Positions 23,114 to 33,701 are shown, numbered from the stretch's first letter. The stretch is 41,717 nucleotides of DNA from Clostridiales bacterium Firm_07 (GCA_001604005.1 LVAM01000005.1:150933-192649), one strand, 5' to 3'. A program made the numbers and translations. Notes: generated from the letters alone by a model not told the origin.

Positions 23114-24340
23114 ATGAAAGTCGGGATTCTGACGCATTATTATAAGAGCCCAAACTATGGCGGCGTTTTGCAGGCCTATGCGCTGTCGCGCGTGCTCAAT
23201 GGTATGGAGGGCGTGGAGGGCGAGCAGATCTGCTACGATATGACCTCCCGCATCGAGAATCCCGACGTGCTGATCTCGCGCGGCGCCAAGCTACGGGAAT
23301 CCAAACCATCGGAAGTGTTGGCGAAACTTCCCGGTCTTTTTTCGCACGCGTCGCGCCTTTTATGGCGCAAAACGCCGTTTTATCGAAAAAAGAACGCCTG
23401 CGTGCAGGCGTCTCTTACCACGCGCGCCGCGCGCTTTGCACAGTTCCGTGAAAAAGTGATCCCCAACAGCGGCGACGTCTTTACCGCGCAAAATATCGGC
23501 GAGACGAACAAACGCTATGATTGTTTCATCACGGGCAGCGACCAGGTCTTCAATCCGCAAGGCTATGACGATGTGTTCTTTCTCGATTTCGTGCGCTCCG
23601 ACAAGTACAAGTTCTCCTATGCGGCAAGTGTGTGCGCCTCCAAACTATATAAAAGCCAAGAACGGGTATACCGCGAAAAACTCGCGTCGTTTGACGCCGT
23701 TTCGGTGCGTGAAACCAAGTCGCTCCCGTTGCTTTCTCCGCTCTCTCCGGTTTCCGTAGAGCAGACGGCGGATCCGACGCTGCTTCTTGACGCCGCCTCG
23801 TGGGACGAGATCGCGGCGCCGCAGATGTTCGATCGCCCCTATCTTTTCTGTTATTTTTTGGGCAACGACAAAAAAGAGCGCAAACTGGCGTGTCAGTTTG
23901 CAAGACTGCACGATCTTTTGTTGGTGACGATCCCGTATGTTTCGGGCGCATACGGCGCCTCGGACGCGAAATTCGGACAGCATCGCGTTCTTGACGCGGG
24001 TCCCGCGGAATTTTTGTCGCTCGTCAGGCACGCCGCGTACGTCTTTACGGACAGTTTTCACGGCGTGGCGTTTTCGCATATCTTCGGCAAACAATTCGTC
24101 GCGTTCGGCCGACAGGGCGCCGGCAATATGAGCGATCGCGTGGCGACGCTGACCTCGTTTTTCGGCACCGGTTCTCGGTTTTGCAACACGCGGGGAAAGC
24201 GGAAACTTTCTTACATTTGCGCTTTGCCGCAGACCATTTACGGTGAGCGCGAAGAGGCGTTTGCCAAACTGAAACGGCAGTCTTTGCGTTTTATCACGGA
24301 GAATCTTCAAAAAGCAAGAGAGAAAAAGTATGAAAGTTGA
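23114..24340 (+). CDS. Polysaccharide pyruvyl transferase family protein
   Basis: A 408-residue member of the CsaB/WcaK-type family, which transfers pyruvate from PEP to sugars as ketals. Supporting motifs are ILTHYYKSPNYGGVLQAYAL at the start, CFITGSDQVFNP, SYAASVCAS, VRETKSLPLL, QTADPTLLLD and the C-terminal TDSFHGVAFSHIFGKQFV, the conserved SxHG segment. The ATG at 23114 (with GAGGTG upstream) is preferred over an in-frame TTG at 23099. It overlaps the flippase gene by 11 bases. In related clusters this family often sits beside an FrhB-like protein, as here. Confidence 0.9.
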   Translation: MKVGILTHYYKSPNYGGVLQAYALSRVLNGMEGVEGEQICYDMTSRIENPDVLISRGAKLRESKPSEVLAKLPGLFSHASRLLWRKTPFYRKKNACVQASLTTRAARFAQFREKVIPNSGDVFTAQNIGETNKRYDCFITGSDQVFNPQGYDDVFFLDFVRSDKYKFSYAASVCASKLYKSQERVYREKLASFDAVSVRETKSLPLLSPLSPVSVEQTADPTLLLDAASWDEIAAPQMFDRPYLFCYFLGNDKKERKLACQFARLHDLLLVTIPYVSGAYGASDAKFGQHRVLDAGPAEFLSLVRHAAYVFTDSFHGVAFSHIFGKQFVAFGRQGAGNMSDRVATLTSFFGTGSRFCNTRGKRKLSYICALPQTIYGEREEAFAKLKRQSLRFITENLQKAREKKYES

Positions 24341-25898
24341 TCAGGTAAAAGCGGGCACCCTTCTTTCTTATGTGCAGAACGTTCTCACCCTGATCGTCAG
24401 CGTGATCTACACACCCGTTATGATCCGGTGCCTCGGACAGAGCGAATACGGGCTCTATCAGACCGCCGCATCGGTGATCTCGGTGCTCTCGCTTCTCAGT
24501 CTGGGTTTTAACAGCGGCTACATACGCTATTATTCCAAATACAAGAAGGACGGCGACGTGCTTTCGATCGAGAGATTGAACGGTCTTTTTCTGCTTCTTT
24601 TTTCGGTGATCGGTCTGATTTCTCTCGCTTGCGGCGCGGTCATCGTGCCGAATTTGTCGCTGATCTTCGACCAAGGGTTGACCGAAGCGGAATATCATAT
24701 CGCGCGCATTTTGCTGATCCTCCTGATCGCCAACTTGTCGATCTCTTTCCCGGCCGGCGTATTTTCCACCATCATTTCGGCACACGAGCGATTTGTTTTT
24801 TTGAAGTTGGTGGGCATGATCAAAACCGTGCTCGGTCCTCTTGTGACGTTGCCGGTTTTGCTGCTCGGTTATCGCTCCGTGGCGCTGGTCGTCGTGTCTC
24901 TCGTTTCCTCGCTTTTCGCCGATCTGCTGTATCTTTATTACGTGCTTTTCGTGCTCCGTTGCAAATTCCGCTTTTCGGGCTTTGAAAAAGGGCTCTTTGC
25001 CGGTCTTTTTGCCTATACCGGCTTTATTGCCATCAATATGATCGTCGATCAGGTCAACAATCATGTGGACAAGGTACTGCTCGGCAGATTTTGCGGCACC
25101 GCGGCGGTCTCGATCTACGCGGTTGGCTCTACTCTCTATACGTATTATCTTTCGATCTCCACTTCGGTTTCGAGCGCGTTCACGCCGCGCGTGCACCATC
25201 TCTATCAACGGTATCACGACACGGATCGTGCCGTTTTTCGCGAGGAGATCACCACATTGTTTATCAAAGTGGGGCGCATACAGTATCTGTTTCTCGCGCT
25301 TCTTGCCACGGGCTTTGTCTTTTTCGGCAAGCCCTTCATTCGTTACTGGGCAGGGGAAGAATACGCGCTTTCCTATTACATTACGTTGCTTTTGATGCTG
25401 CCCGTCACGGTGCCGCTGATACAAAACATCGGCATTGAAGTGCAGCGCGCGGAAAACCTGCACCGTTTCAGAAGCCTTGTTTATTTGCTGATGGCAACGC
25501 TCAACGTCGGCGTCAGCGTGTTGTTGATCCGCCGTTACGGCGCGATCGGCGCGCCGATCGGCACGGCGCTCTCGTTGCTTCTTGCCAACGGGCTGATTAT
25601 GAACGTATATTATCAAAAGAAATGCGATCTTGACGTTTTTCGCTTTTGGAAAAACATTTTGCGCCTGTCGTTGGGGCTATTGTTACCGGTCGCGTGCGCG
25701 TGCGTTTTCGTGCGTTTCGTGCCGATCGACAGCATCGTCAAACTGATCCTCTCCATCTGTGTATACACGGTGATTTTCGCGCTTTCGATGTGGTTCTTCG
25801 GAATGAACGCTTACGAGAAGGATCTGACGCGCCGCGTGATTGCCCGCGCGTTGGCGCTGATACGGAAAAACAAAGAAACGCCTGCCGAAAGGAGATGA
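24330..25898 (+). CDS. Oligosaccharide flippase (Wzx/MATE-like, MOP superfamily)
   Basis: A 522-residue polytopic membrane protein with about 12-14 hydrophobic segments, predicted to move lipid-linked repeat units across the membrane. The opening (GTLLSYVQNVLTLIVSVIYT, then PVMIRCLGQSEYGLYQTA) is typical of polysaccharide_synt/Wzx proteins, as is NMIVDQVNNHVDKVLLGRF in the middle. It overlaps the pyruvyl transferase gene by 11 bases, so it is translationally coupled. Confidence 0.92.
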   Translation: MKVDQVKAGTLLSYVQNVLTLIVSVIYTPVMIRCLGQSEYGLYQTAASVISVLSLLSLGFNSGYIRYYSKYKKDGDVLSIERLNGLFLLLFSVIGLISLACGAVIVPNLSLIFDQGLTEAEYHIARILLILLIANLSISFPAGVFSTIISAHERFVFLKLVGMIKTVLGPLVTLPVLLLGYRSVALVVVSLVSSLFADLLYLYYVLFVLRCKFRFSGFEKGLFAGLFAYTGFIAINMIVDQVNNHVDKVLLGRFCGTAAVSIYAVGSTLYTYYLSISTSVSSAFTPRVHHLYQRYHDTDRAVFREEITTLFIKVGRIQYLFLALLATGFVFFGKPFIRYWAGEEYALSYYITLLLMLPVTVPLIQNIGIEVQRAENLHRFRSLVYLLMATLNVGVSVLLIRRYGAIGAPIGTALSLLLANGLIMNVYYQKKCDLDVFRFWKNILRLSLGLLLPVACACVFVRFVPIDSIVKLILSICVYTVIFALSMWFFGMNAYEKDLTRRVIARALALIRKNKETPAERR

Positions 25899-25902
25899 GG
25901 AG

Positions 25903-27087
25903 ATGATCCGGATCACGGACTCCGGCGCTTGCACAGGCTGCGGCGCCTGCCGCGCGCTTTGCCCGCGTGAGGCGATCACAATGCGGCGGGACGAGAACGG
26001 ATTTTTCTATCCCGAGGTAAATCTCGATCTTTGCGCGGGGTGTTCTCTTTGCGAGAGAAGTTGCCCCGTGGACGCGGCACGCGCCCACCCGACGCCTGCC
26101 GCGCCGCGCGCGTACGCCGTGCAGAACGCCGACACCGACACAAGAGAGCGGTCTTCTTCGGGCGGCGTTTTCGCGCTTCTTGCCTCTGCCGTTCTCGACG
26201 CGGGCGGCGTGGTGTTCGGCGCCGCGTTTTCGGTGGATCACCGCGCTGTGCGCCACATAGCCGTGCGGCAGAAAAGCGAGCTTTTCCGTCTGCTGGGCTC
26301 AAAATACGTGCAGAGTGAAACGGGCGACGCGTATCGTCAGACGAAAAACTTTTTGGAAGAGGGCACGCCGGTACTTTTCGGCGGCACGCCTTGTCAGGTC
26401 GCCGGGCTTTACGCGTATTTGAAAAAAGAATATCCGCAACTGACCACATACGACGTCGTTTGTCACGGCGTGCCGTCGCCGCTGTTGTGGGAGAAATATC
26501 TTGCCTTTCGGGAAGAGTGCGCCGGCGCGCCCGCGCGCCGTGTGTCGTTTCGCGACAAAAAGTACGGTTGGCGGCGATATTCTCTCGTCATCGAGTTTAC
26601 AAACGGAAAGGTTTACCGCAAGAGACATTTGCTCGATCCCTTTATGCGCGCGTTTTTGAAAAACGTCACGCTGCGTTCTTCTTGCTTTTCCTGCGCTTTC
26701 AAGGGCGGAAAGAGCGGAGCGGATCTTACGCTGGCGGATTTTTGGGGGGCGGAGAATTTTGCCTCCGTGCCGGACGATGACAGCGGAACTTCGCTTGTTT
26801 TGACGCACAGTGAAAAAGGCGCGGAACTGTTTAGCCGCGTTTTCCCCGACGCGCGCGTACGCGAGGTGAACGTCGCAAAGGCGCTCTCGCACAACGGCGC
26901 TTTTGAACATTCGGCAGATCTTCCGCGAGAGCGGGAAGAATTTCTTTCCCTTGCGCGGGAAAGAGGAGTGGAGACGGCGGCGCGCCGCTTCTTTCCCGTT
27001 TCCTTTTCCGAAAAATGCAGGTCGGCGGCGCTTGACACGCGCGTCGGAACTATGCTCCAAAAACGGCGTCAAAAACGAAAACGATGA
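25903..27087 (+). CDS. FrhB/F420-dehydrogenase beta-like ferredoxin protein in a polysaccharide cluster
   Basis: A 394-residue protein. Residues ~8-58 hold two 4Fe-4S ferredoxin motifs (CTGCGACRALCP, CAGCSLCERSCP). Then comes a coenzyme F420 hydrogenase/dehydrogenase beta-subunit-like region: SSSGGVFALLASAVL, LLGSKYVQSE, FGGTPCQVAGL, DVVCHGVPSP and CFSCAFKGGKSGADLTLADFWG. Firmicutes do not usually make F420, so a flavin-linked redox role on a sugar is the common assumption for such polysaccharide-linked copies, but no activity can be read from sequence. GAGGAG overlaps the preceding stop region. It is the last gene of the cluster; no clear terminator follows. Confidence 0.88.
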   Translation: MIRITDSGACTGCGACRALCPREAITMRRDENGFFYPEVNLDLCAGCSLCERSCPVDAARAHPTPAAPRAYAVQNADTDTRERSSSGGVFALLASAVLDAGGVVFGAAFSVDHRAVRHIAVRQKSELFRLLGSKYVQSETGDAYRQTKNFLEEGTPVLFGGTPCQVAGLYAYLKKEYPQLTTYDVVCHGVPSPLLWEKYLAFREECAGAPARRVSFRDKKYGWRRYSLVIEFTNGKVYRKRHLLDPFMRAFLKNVTLRSSCFSCAFKGGKSGADLTLADFWGAENFASVPDDDSGTSLVLTHSEKGAELFSRVFPDARVREVNVAKALSHNGAFEHSADLPREREEFLSLARERGVETAARRFFPVSFSEKCRSAALDTRVGTMLQKRRQKRKR

Positions 27088-27122
27088 TTTTTCACCGTGC
27101 GCCGTTCCGTAAAATTTGGCAA

Positions 27123-27151
27123 TTATAAAATGCCGTTTGCCGTACACAATA
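27123..27151 (+). promoter_or_regulatory. Candidate forespore (sigma-G) promoter of the SASP gene
   Basis: TTATA, 17 bases, CACAATA. The -10 is identical to that proposed for spoVAD and the spacing is the same. It lies about 110 bases before the SASP start; a long leader is unusual, so confidence is modest. Confidence 0.38.
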
Positions 27152-27261
27152 ATACTCGGAGCGCGCAAAACGCTCTTGAAAAAATAGATCAAAGTCCGTT
27201 TGCCGCCGCGTGTGCGCAGCAGTGCAAAGCGATGGCGACACGCGGGCAAAGGAGTATCAAA

Positions 27262-27441
27262 ATGGCAAACAAGGCAGCAAAACAAGCCCTTGAACAATTC
27301 AAGATGGAAGCCGCCAGCGAAGTGGGCGTCAACCTTCAACAGGGCTATAACGGTGATCTGACTGCACGTCAAGCCGGCTCGATCGGTGGCCAGATGGTCA
27401 AAAAAATGATCGAGAGCTACGAGAACCGTGCCTCCAAGTAA
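27262..27441 (+). CDS. Alpha/beta-type small acid-soluble spore protein
   Basis: A 59-residue DNA-binding protein that coats and protects the spore chromosome and is later degraded by the GPR protease. The family signature is clear: a first helix, MEAASEVGVNL with the GPR cleavage region at the AAS-E step, then GYNGDLTARQAGSIGGQMVKK, the conserved second helix. The start is ATG 27262 with AAAGGAG 7 bases upstream; an upstream in-frame reading lacks a ribosome site and is not used. Confidence 0.95.
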   Translation: MANKAAKQALEQFKMEAASEVGVNLQQGYNGDLTARQAGSIGGQMVKKMIESYENRASK

Positions 27442-27461
27442 ACAATCGAGTTTTTGACCAA

Positions 27462-27497
27462 GGGACCGCGCTTTTGTGGCGCGGCCCCGTTTCTTTT
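27462..27497 (+). terminator. Terminator of the SASP gene
   Basis: GGGACCGCGC / GCGCGGCCCC (one mismatch) with a 7-base loop, followed by GTTTCTTTTT. Confidence 0.75.
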
Positions 27498-27551
27498 TGA
27501 AAATATTCGGAAAATTTTAGAAAAACATAAAATAAAAAATGGAAAATTTTG

Positions 27552-27580
27552 TTGACAAAATGAAAAACGCGTGTTACACT
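27552..27580 (+). promoter_or_regulatory. Sigma-A promoter of the HTH-ATPase regulator
   Basis: TTGACA, 17 bases, TACACT, 31 bases before the start. Confidence 0.75.
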
Positions 27581-27611
27581 GAATATATACGGCAAAAGGA
27601 GGCGGAAGGAT

Positions 27612-28631
27612 ATGAAAAAGGAAGAGAGACGGATCGCCGAAAACTTTTTGATGCGGCGCATTTTTGAAGAAGACGAAAAGTTTATTGATAAAACGATGGA
27701 GCGGTTTTCGCTTGCGCGCTCAACCGTTTATAATTATCTGACAGCCCTGTGCGACGCGGGCGAGGTGGAACGCGTGGGCGGCAGTATGCCGTATCGCGTG
27801 TGCTATCATACCGCGCGCGTGACGGTGGATACCTCACGCGAGGATTCGGAAGATCGCGTCTTTTCGCGAGATATCGCGCCGCTCCTTGCCGACCTGCCCG
27901 AAAATTTGCAAAAGATCTGGCGATACGCGTTTTCCGCTATGATGAGCAACGCCCTCACGCACGCCCGCGCTTCGGCGGTGGTGTGCGTTGTCAGCCGCAA
28001 TCGCCTTTTCACGATGATGGGCATTCTCGACAACGGCGTCGGCATTTTCCGCCGCATCGCGCAAGCGGAAAAAGAGCAGGGCGGCGAAATTTTGACGCCC
28101 GGCGAGGCGGCTTCCCGTCTTTTCGCGGGCAAATATACCACCGCGCCCGAAACTCACGCGGGAGAAGGGATCTTTTTCACCTCGCGCTTGATGGATCATT
28201 TTGCCATTCGATCGGACGCGTATCTTTTTACCGTCAACGCGGACACGATGGGGGCAACGGGCGAGCGCTTCCGCGGTACGGCGGTGCAGATGGGGCTTGC
28301 CAACGACAGCGATAAAGATTTGAACGGTATTCTTTCAAGATACATAGACGACGCGGGCGATTTTTCAAAGACCGACCTTCCGATCTTCTGCTTTTTCGGG
28401 GGCGATACGCCGCTCTCGCGCTCGGAAGCGCGCAGATTGCTTTCGGTTCTTGGCGATTTTCGCGCGGCGGATCTGGATTTTTCGGGCGTTACCGAAGTGG
28501 GCAGAGATTTTGCCCGTGAACTTTTCGCGCGGCGCGCCGAAGAGTATCCCACGCTTGTTTTGCGCGTGAAAAACGCCCTGCCGGAAGTTGAAAAGGCGCT
28601 TTGCCGCGCGGGGTATGTCGAAACAGAATAA
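27612..28631 (+). CDS. HTH - GHKL ATPase - STAS-like (DUF4325) regulator
   Basis: A 339-residue single-chain protein with three parts. Residues ~1-60 form a winged-helix DNA-binding domain (FSLARSTVYNYLTALCDAGE). Residues ~90-220 form a GHKL/HATPase_c domain (N-box MMSNALTHARA, G1-like DNGVGIF, a later HAGEGIFF). Residues ~245-335 match the STAS-like DUF4325 domain (LSRSEARRLLSVLGDF, LDFSGVTEVGRDFARELF). HATPase and STAS parts recall anti-sigma/anti-anti-sigma pairs fused in one protein and tied to DNA binding. The target is unknown. AGGAGG and AAGGA precede the ATG. Confidence 0.82.
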   Translation: MKKEERRIAENFLMRRIFEEDEKFIDKTMERFSLARSTVYNYLTALCDAGEVERVGGSMPYRVCYHTARVTVDTSREDSEDRVFSRDIAPLLADLPENLQKIWRYAFSAMMSNALTHARASAVVCVVSRNRLFTMMGILDNGVGIFRRIAQAEKEQGGEILTPGEAASRLFAGKYTTAPETHAGEGIFFTSRLMDHFAIRSDAYLFTVNADTMGATGERFRGTAVQMGLANDSDKDLNGILSRYIDDAGDFSKTDLPIFCFFGGDTPLSRSEARRLLSVLGDFRAADLDFSGVTEVGRDFARELFARRAEEYPTLVLRVKNALPEVEKALCRAGYVETE

Positions 28632-28655
28632 AAACGCGCTTTTTTCGTGAAAAAC

Positions 28656-28684
28656 TTGCTTCTCGGATCACGCGGTGATATAAT
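28656..28684 (+). promoter_or_regulatory. Sigma-A promoter of the phosphoesterase gene
   Basis: TTGCTT, 17 bases, TATAAT, 49 bases before the chosen start. It overlaps ATG codons that would otherwise extend the gene upstream, which argues for the start at 28734. Confidence 0.7.
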
Positions 28685-28733
28685 GAGAAAGAACGAAATT
28701 TTCGGCGATACCGCCGACAAAAAGGAGACGGAA

Positions 28734-29951
28734 ATGACCGGATCAATCAATGAAAAAAAGACTCCCGCCGAGGGCGCGGACGATTTTTACCAAACGGTAA
28801 AAAACTTTGAGCGCGTCCGCGTGGAGCGCGCGTTTATCCCATACAGCGTCGGCACGCCGAGTGACAAGATTTCTTTCGACAATCAGAGCGCGCGGTGCAA
28901 TCTGCTCTTTCTCTCGGATTCGCACATTGATTTCAACACGCGGTACAGTTTGATGAACGTAAAAGACACCGTGGAATTTGCCAACGGGGCGCCCTTTCAC
29001 CTTGACGCCGTACTGCACGGCGGCGACGCCATCACAAAATCGGGCGTCAACGAAAAAGCGCCGATCAAAGCGCTCTTTGCCGACTTTGCGAACCTGCTGA
29101 AAAAAAGCGATCTTCCGGTGCTTTTCGCCAAAGGCAATCACGATTTGAGCGACTGGAACAATATTCCCGAAAACGCCTTTGACGACGCGGATTGGTCGGA
29201 AATGTGGTACGATTTCGCCGAGGAAAAATGGGGGATCGTGCGGCAACGAAAAGCCAACGGCGAAAAATCGACCTGGCACTGCTATGATATCGAAAAACAA
29301 AAGGTGCGCGTCGTTTGCCTTGACGCGCAGGATACCGACAAGCGCGCCGCCGACGAGCGGGGGCTTGTGAAATATTACGGCGGCAAAGCGTGGTACGTTT
29401 CCAACGAGCAGATGAACTGGGTGGCGTCCGTCGCGCTCAATTTTGACGACAAAGAAGAAAAGGACTGGGGCGTGGTCGTGATGCTCCATCAGGACGAGCG
29501 CTACGGCTGCCGTCTGACGCCCGCTTTTGAAAACGGTATACAGAAACTTTTCGATCTTTGCGTGGCGTTCAATACGCAACAAAAATACGTTCACGATTAT
29601 ACGTTTGCCGAAGATCCTTTTTACGATCTTCACGTGGCGGCGGATTTCACGCGATATGCCGCGCTTGACAAGAAACCGCATATGATTTGCTGGTTATTGG
29701 GTCACGAGCACGTCGACGGGCACGCGGTGGTGAACGGTATCCATAAAATATGGATCGGCAACGGCTCTTGCTCCACGGCGTATTCCGATGCGCGGTTAGC
29801 GCGCGTTGCGGGCACGACCTCGCAAAACCTTTTCGATCTCATCAGCATCGACACGGCGCACCGCAAATTGCGTATCGTGCGCTACGGGGCGGGCGTTAAC
29901 TGTTACGGCGAGGGCGGCGACCGCTTCCTGCCCGACGGATTGGATTATTGA
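28734..29951 (+). CDS. Calcineurin-like metallophosphoesterase
   Basis: A 405-residue cytoplasmic protein with the metallophosphoesterase fold: LFLSDSHIDFNTRY (metal ligands Asp and His), HGGDAI, FAKGNHDLSDW (the GNHD motif), VVMLHQDE and LLGHEHVDGHAVV (GHxH). It binds two metals and hydrolyses phosphate esters; the substrate is unknown. The start is ATG 28734 with AAAGGAG 6 bases upstream. It is followed after 24 bases by a sugar-isomerase-like gene, probably in one operon. Confidence 0.88.
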   Translation: MTGSINEKKTPAEGADDFYQTVKNFERVRVERAFIPYSVGTPSDKISFDNQSARCNLLFLSDSHIDFNTRYSLMNVKDTVEFANGAPFHLDAVLHGGDAITKSGVNEKAPIKALFADFANLLKKSDLPVLFAKGNHDLSDWNNIPENAFDDADWSEMWYDFAEEKWGIVRQRKANGEKSTWHCYDIEKQKVRVVCLDAQDTDKRAADERGLVKYYGGKAWYVSNEQMNWVASVALNFDDKEEKDWGVVVMLHQDERYGCRLTPAFENGIQKLFDLCVAFNTQQKYVHDYTFAEDPFYDLHVAADFTRYAALDKKPHMICWLLGHEHVDGHAVVNGIHKIWIGNGSCSTAYSDARLARVAGTTSQNLFDLISIDTAHRKLRIVRYGAGVNCYGEGGDRFLPDGLDY

Positions 29952-29975
29952 TTATAATAAAATAAGGAGCATATT

Positions 29976-30887
29976 ATGATTACATCGACACAAACGGCAC
30001 ATTTGCAAAAGCGCTTCGGCTTTGAAAAGGCACTGGATATCATCGCCGACGCGGGCTTTGAGGGCGCGGACATTTCGCTTTTCGGAATGTGCAACCCGGA
30101 AGATATTTTCAACACGGATCGGTATCTTGCGCGCGCCGAGGAGATCCGCGATTACGCGAAAAAGATCGGGCTGTTGCTCACGCAATCGCACGCGCCCTTC
30201 GATTTTCACATTGAAAAGCCCGGCGAATACGAGGACCGCATCCTGCCCTTGACCGCGCGCGCCATTGAGATCGCGGGGGCGATGGGCATTAAAAACATCG
30301 TGGTGCACCCCTTGCACGGTCTGCCGTATTACGGCTATGAGGAAGACTGGTTTGAGAAAAATATGCGCTATTATCGCGCGCTGATCCCCGTGGCGCGGGC
30401 GTGCGGCGTGCGCGTTTGCGTGGAGAATATGTGGGAAGCCGACGCACGGCGGGGCTGTTTTATCGATTCGTCCTGCTCCCGTCCCGCGGAATTTGTGCGC
30501 TATATCGACGCGCTGAACGACGAACATATCGGCGCGTGCCTCGATATCGGGCATTGTGCCGTGGTGGGCGAAAACCCGGAAATTTACATTCGCGTGCTCG
30601 GCAAAGAACGCCTGGCGGCGCTCCACACGCACGATAACAATTTCAAAGGCGACTATCACACGATCCCCGGCAACGGCAAGATCAATTTCGAGGAAGTGAT
30701 GAAGGCGCTTGCCGAGATCGGGTACGAAGGTGATCTGACGCTGGAAAGCGACGTGTTCTTGCGCGGTTACCCGATGGAGTTCAAACCCCAAGTTTCCAAG
30801 TTTATGGCGTCCGTCGCGCATTATCTCGCAGGACGGTATGACTTTTACCGCCAAAACCCCGACGCGGATACCAAACTGCAATATTGA
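29976..30887 (+). CDS. Sugar phosphate isomerase/epimerase family TIM-barrel protein
   Basis: A 303-residue xylose-isomerase-like (AP endonuclease 2) TIM barrel. Metal and substrate positions expected for the family are visible: HAPFDFH, NIVVHPLHG, VCVENMWE (Glu), ACLDIGHCAV (Asp/His), LHTHDNN and DLTLESDV (Glu). Such enzymes isomerise or epimerise sugars or cyclitols; the substrate is unknown. AAGGAG is 7 bases before the ATG. It ends just before a strong bidirectional terminator. Confidence 0.88.
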   Translation: MITSTQTAHLQKRFGFEKALDIIADAGFEGADISLFGMCNPEDIFNTDRYLARAEEIRDYAKKIGLLLTQSHAPFDFHIEKPGEYEDRILPLTARAIEIAGAMGIKNIVVHPLHGLPYYGYEEDWFEKNMRYYRALIPVARACGVRVCVENMWEADARRGCFIDSSCSRPAEFVRYIDALNDEHIGACLDIGHCAVVGENPEIYIRVLGKERLAALHTHDNNFKGDYHTIPGNGKINFEEVMKALAEIGYEGDLTLESDVFLRGYPMEFKPQVSKFMASVAHYLAGRYDFYRQNPDADTKLQY

Positions 30888-30893
30888 TTTTCA

Positions 30894-30926
30894 AAAAGGA
30901 GTGAACCGAAGCGGTTCACTCCTTTT
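30894..30926. terminator. Bidirectional terminator
   Basis: A 15-bp perfect stem AAAAGGAGTGAACCG / CGGTTCACTCCTTTT with a 3-base loop between convergent genes. Confidence 0.9.
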
Positions 30927-30949
30927 GCAATATGGTCTTTGATGATTTG

Positions 30950-31429
30950 TTACGACCGCTCCAATCGTGCCAATTCCGCCGAGAGCGTTTCGGCGTGTGT
31001 GTTTTCGTCGCGTGAGGCGGAAAGCAAGAGTTCCGCGATCTCTCTTGCGGGCGCGCTCTCGGAGAGCGCGGCGTAAGTGTCCCTTGCCGACCGCTCCTCC
31101 TCGATATTCTGTTTTAGAAGCCGCGTCGCCACGGCGGTTGCGTTTTCGGCGTTCACCGTGATGGGCGGAATGCGGATCGCCGTGTTCGGCAGGGGATTTG
31201 CGCCGAGTTCGCGAAGTAGTACGCCCCAGTGTTCGTAATGGTGCATCTCGGTCTCGGCGATCTCCTGCCAGGTGCGCGCAACGCCCGGCAGAAAGGGCGA
31301 GAGCATCGTCGATTGGTAGGTATAAGCGAGAATGGCGTTCAGTTCGTCGATAAAGGCGTGCCCGATTTTGCGCGTGAAGCGGGTGTCGCGGTCGGCGTTT
31401 CGTTGTCTTCTCTGTGCGGGAAACTCCAT
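30950..31429 (-). CDS. Ferritin-like di-iron protein
   Basis: A 159-residue four-helix-bundle protein with the repeated Glu and ExxH ligand pattern of rubrerythrin-like ferritins: E29 (DELNAI), E61-M-H-H64, E110-E112 (IEEERSA) and E142-N-T-H145. No rubredoxin tail is present. Such proteins store iron or reduce peroxide; the activity is not determined. The ATG has GAAAGGAG upstream. It stands alone between two terminators. Confidence 0.8.
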   Translation of the reverse strand: MEFPAQRRQRNADRDTRFTRKIGHAFIDELNAILAYTYQSTMLSPFLPGVARTWQEIAETEMHHYEHWGVLLRELGANPLPNTAIRIPPITVNAENATAVATRLLKQNIEEERSARDTYAALSESAPAREIAELLLSASRDENTHAETLSAELARLERS

Positions 31430-31486
31430 ATGTTTTTCTCCTTTCGGTGTGTGTTATCAGCATATGTCCCCACACTTCTTTTCGTG

Positions 31487-31519
31487 AAAAAGCGGCGCGC
31501 TCCCACGGGAGCGCGCCGC
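31487..31519 (-). terminator. Terminator of typA
   Basis: A 13-bp perfect GC stem (31492-31504 with 31507-31519) followed on the minus strand by TTTTT, 8 bases past the typA stop. Confidence 0.87.
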
Positions 31520-31526
31520 CATTGTC

Positions 31527-33368
<1,842 letters not shown>

Positions 33369-33397
33369 AAGGACCTCACAAAAAAGCAATATACATC

Positions 33398-33426
33398 AGT
33401 ATACCACAGTTTTTGCGATTTGCCAA
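33398..33426 (-). promoter_or_regulatory. Sigma-A promoter of typA
   Basis: TTGGCA, 17 bases, TATACT on the minus strand, 29 bases before the start. Confidence 0.75.
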
Positions 33427-33541
33427 GAGAGGGCGCGACGATTTTTCGCGAAACAGAGGGGATTTTGTTGTGCTAAATGTCAAAAAGCGGCGCACGGGAC
33501 GAAATGGGCGCGGGCATTTTCGGCTTTTTTTCAAAAAAGGC

Positions 33542-33570
33542 TTGACAAGGCAAAAGGGATATGATATAAT
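33542..33570 (+). promoter_or_regulatory. Consensus sigma-A promoter of the tRNA pair
   Basis: TTGACA, 17 bases, TATAAT; the first tRNA begins 18 bases later. Confidence 0.85.
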
Positions 33571-33587
33571 TGCACCGTTCCGAAATC

Positions 33588-33662
33588 GCTGGTGTGGCTC
33601 AATGGCAGAGCAGCTGATTTGTAATCAGCAGGTTGATGGTTCGACTCCGTTCACCAGCTCCA
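33588..33662 (+). tRNA. tRNA-Thr (anticodon TGT), CCA encoded
   Basis: A full cloverleaf: acceptor GCTGGTG / CACCAGC, anticodon stem GCTGA / TCAGC with loop TTTGTAA, T-arm with GGTTCGACTCC, discriminator T and an encoded CCA. Confidence 0.95.
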
Positions 33663-33668
33663 GTGATG

Positions 33669-33690
33669 TTCGGCGGCTTTTGCCGCCGAA
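33669..33690 (+). other. Hairpin between the two tRNAs
   Basis: A perfect 9-bp stem TTCGGCGGC / GCCGCCGAA with a TTTT loop and no following T run; probably a processing spacer rather than a terminator. Confidence 0.55.
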
Positions 33691-33701
33691 TACCTCAATA
33701 T

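Noticed and set aside
33669-33690. Terminator between tRNA-Thr and tRNA-Tyr
   Set aside because: The stem is strong but no T run follows, and tRNA-Tyr has no promoter of its own, so read-through is more likely.
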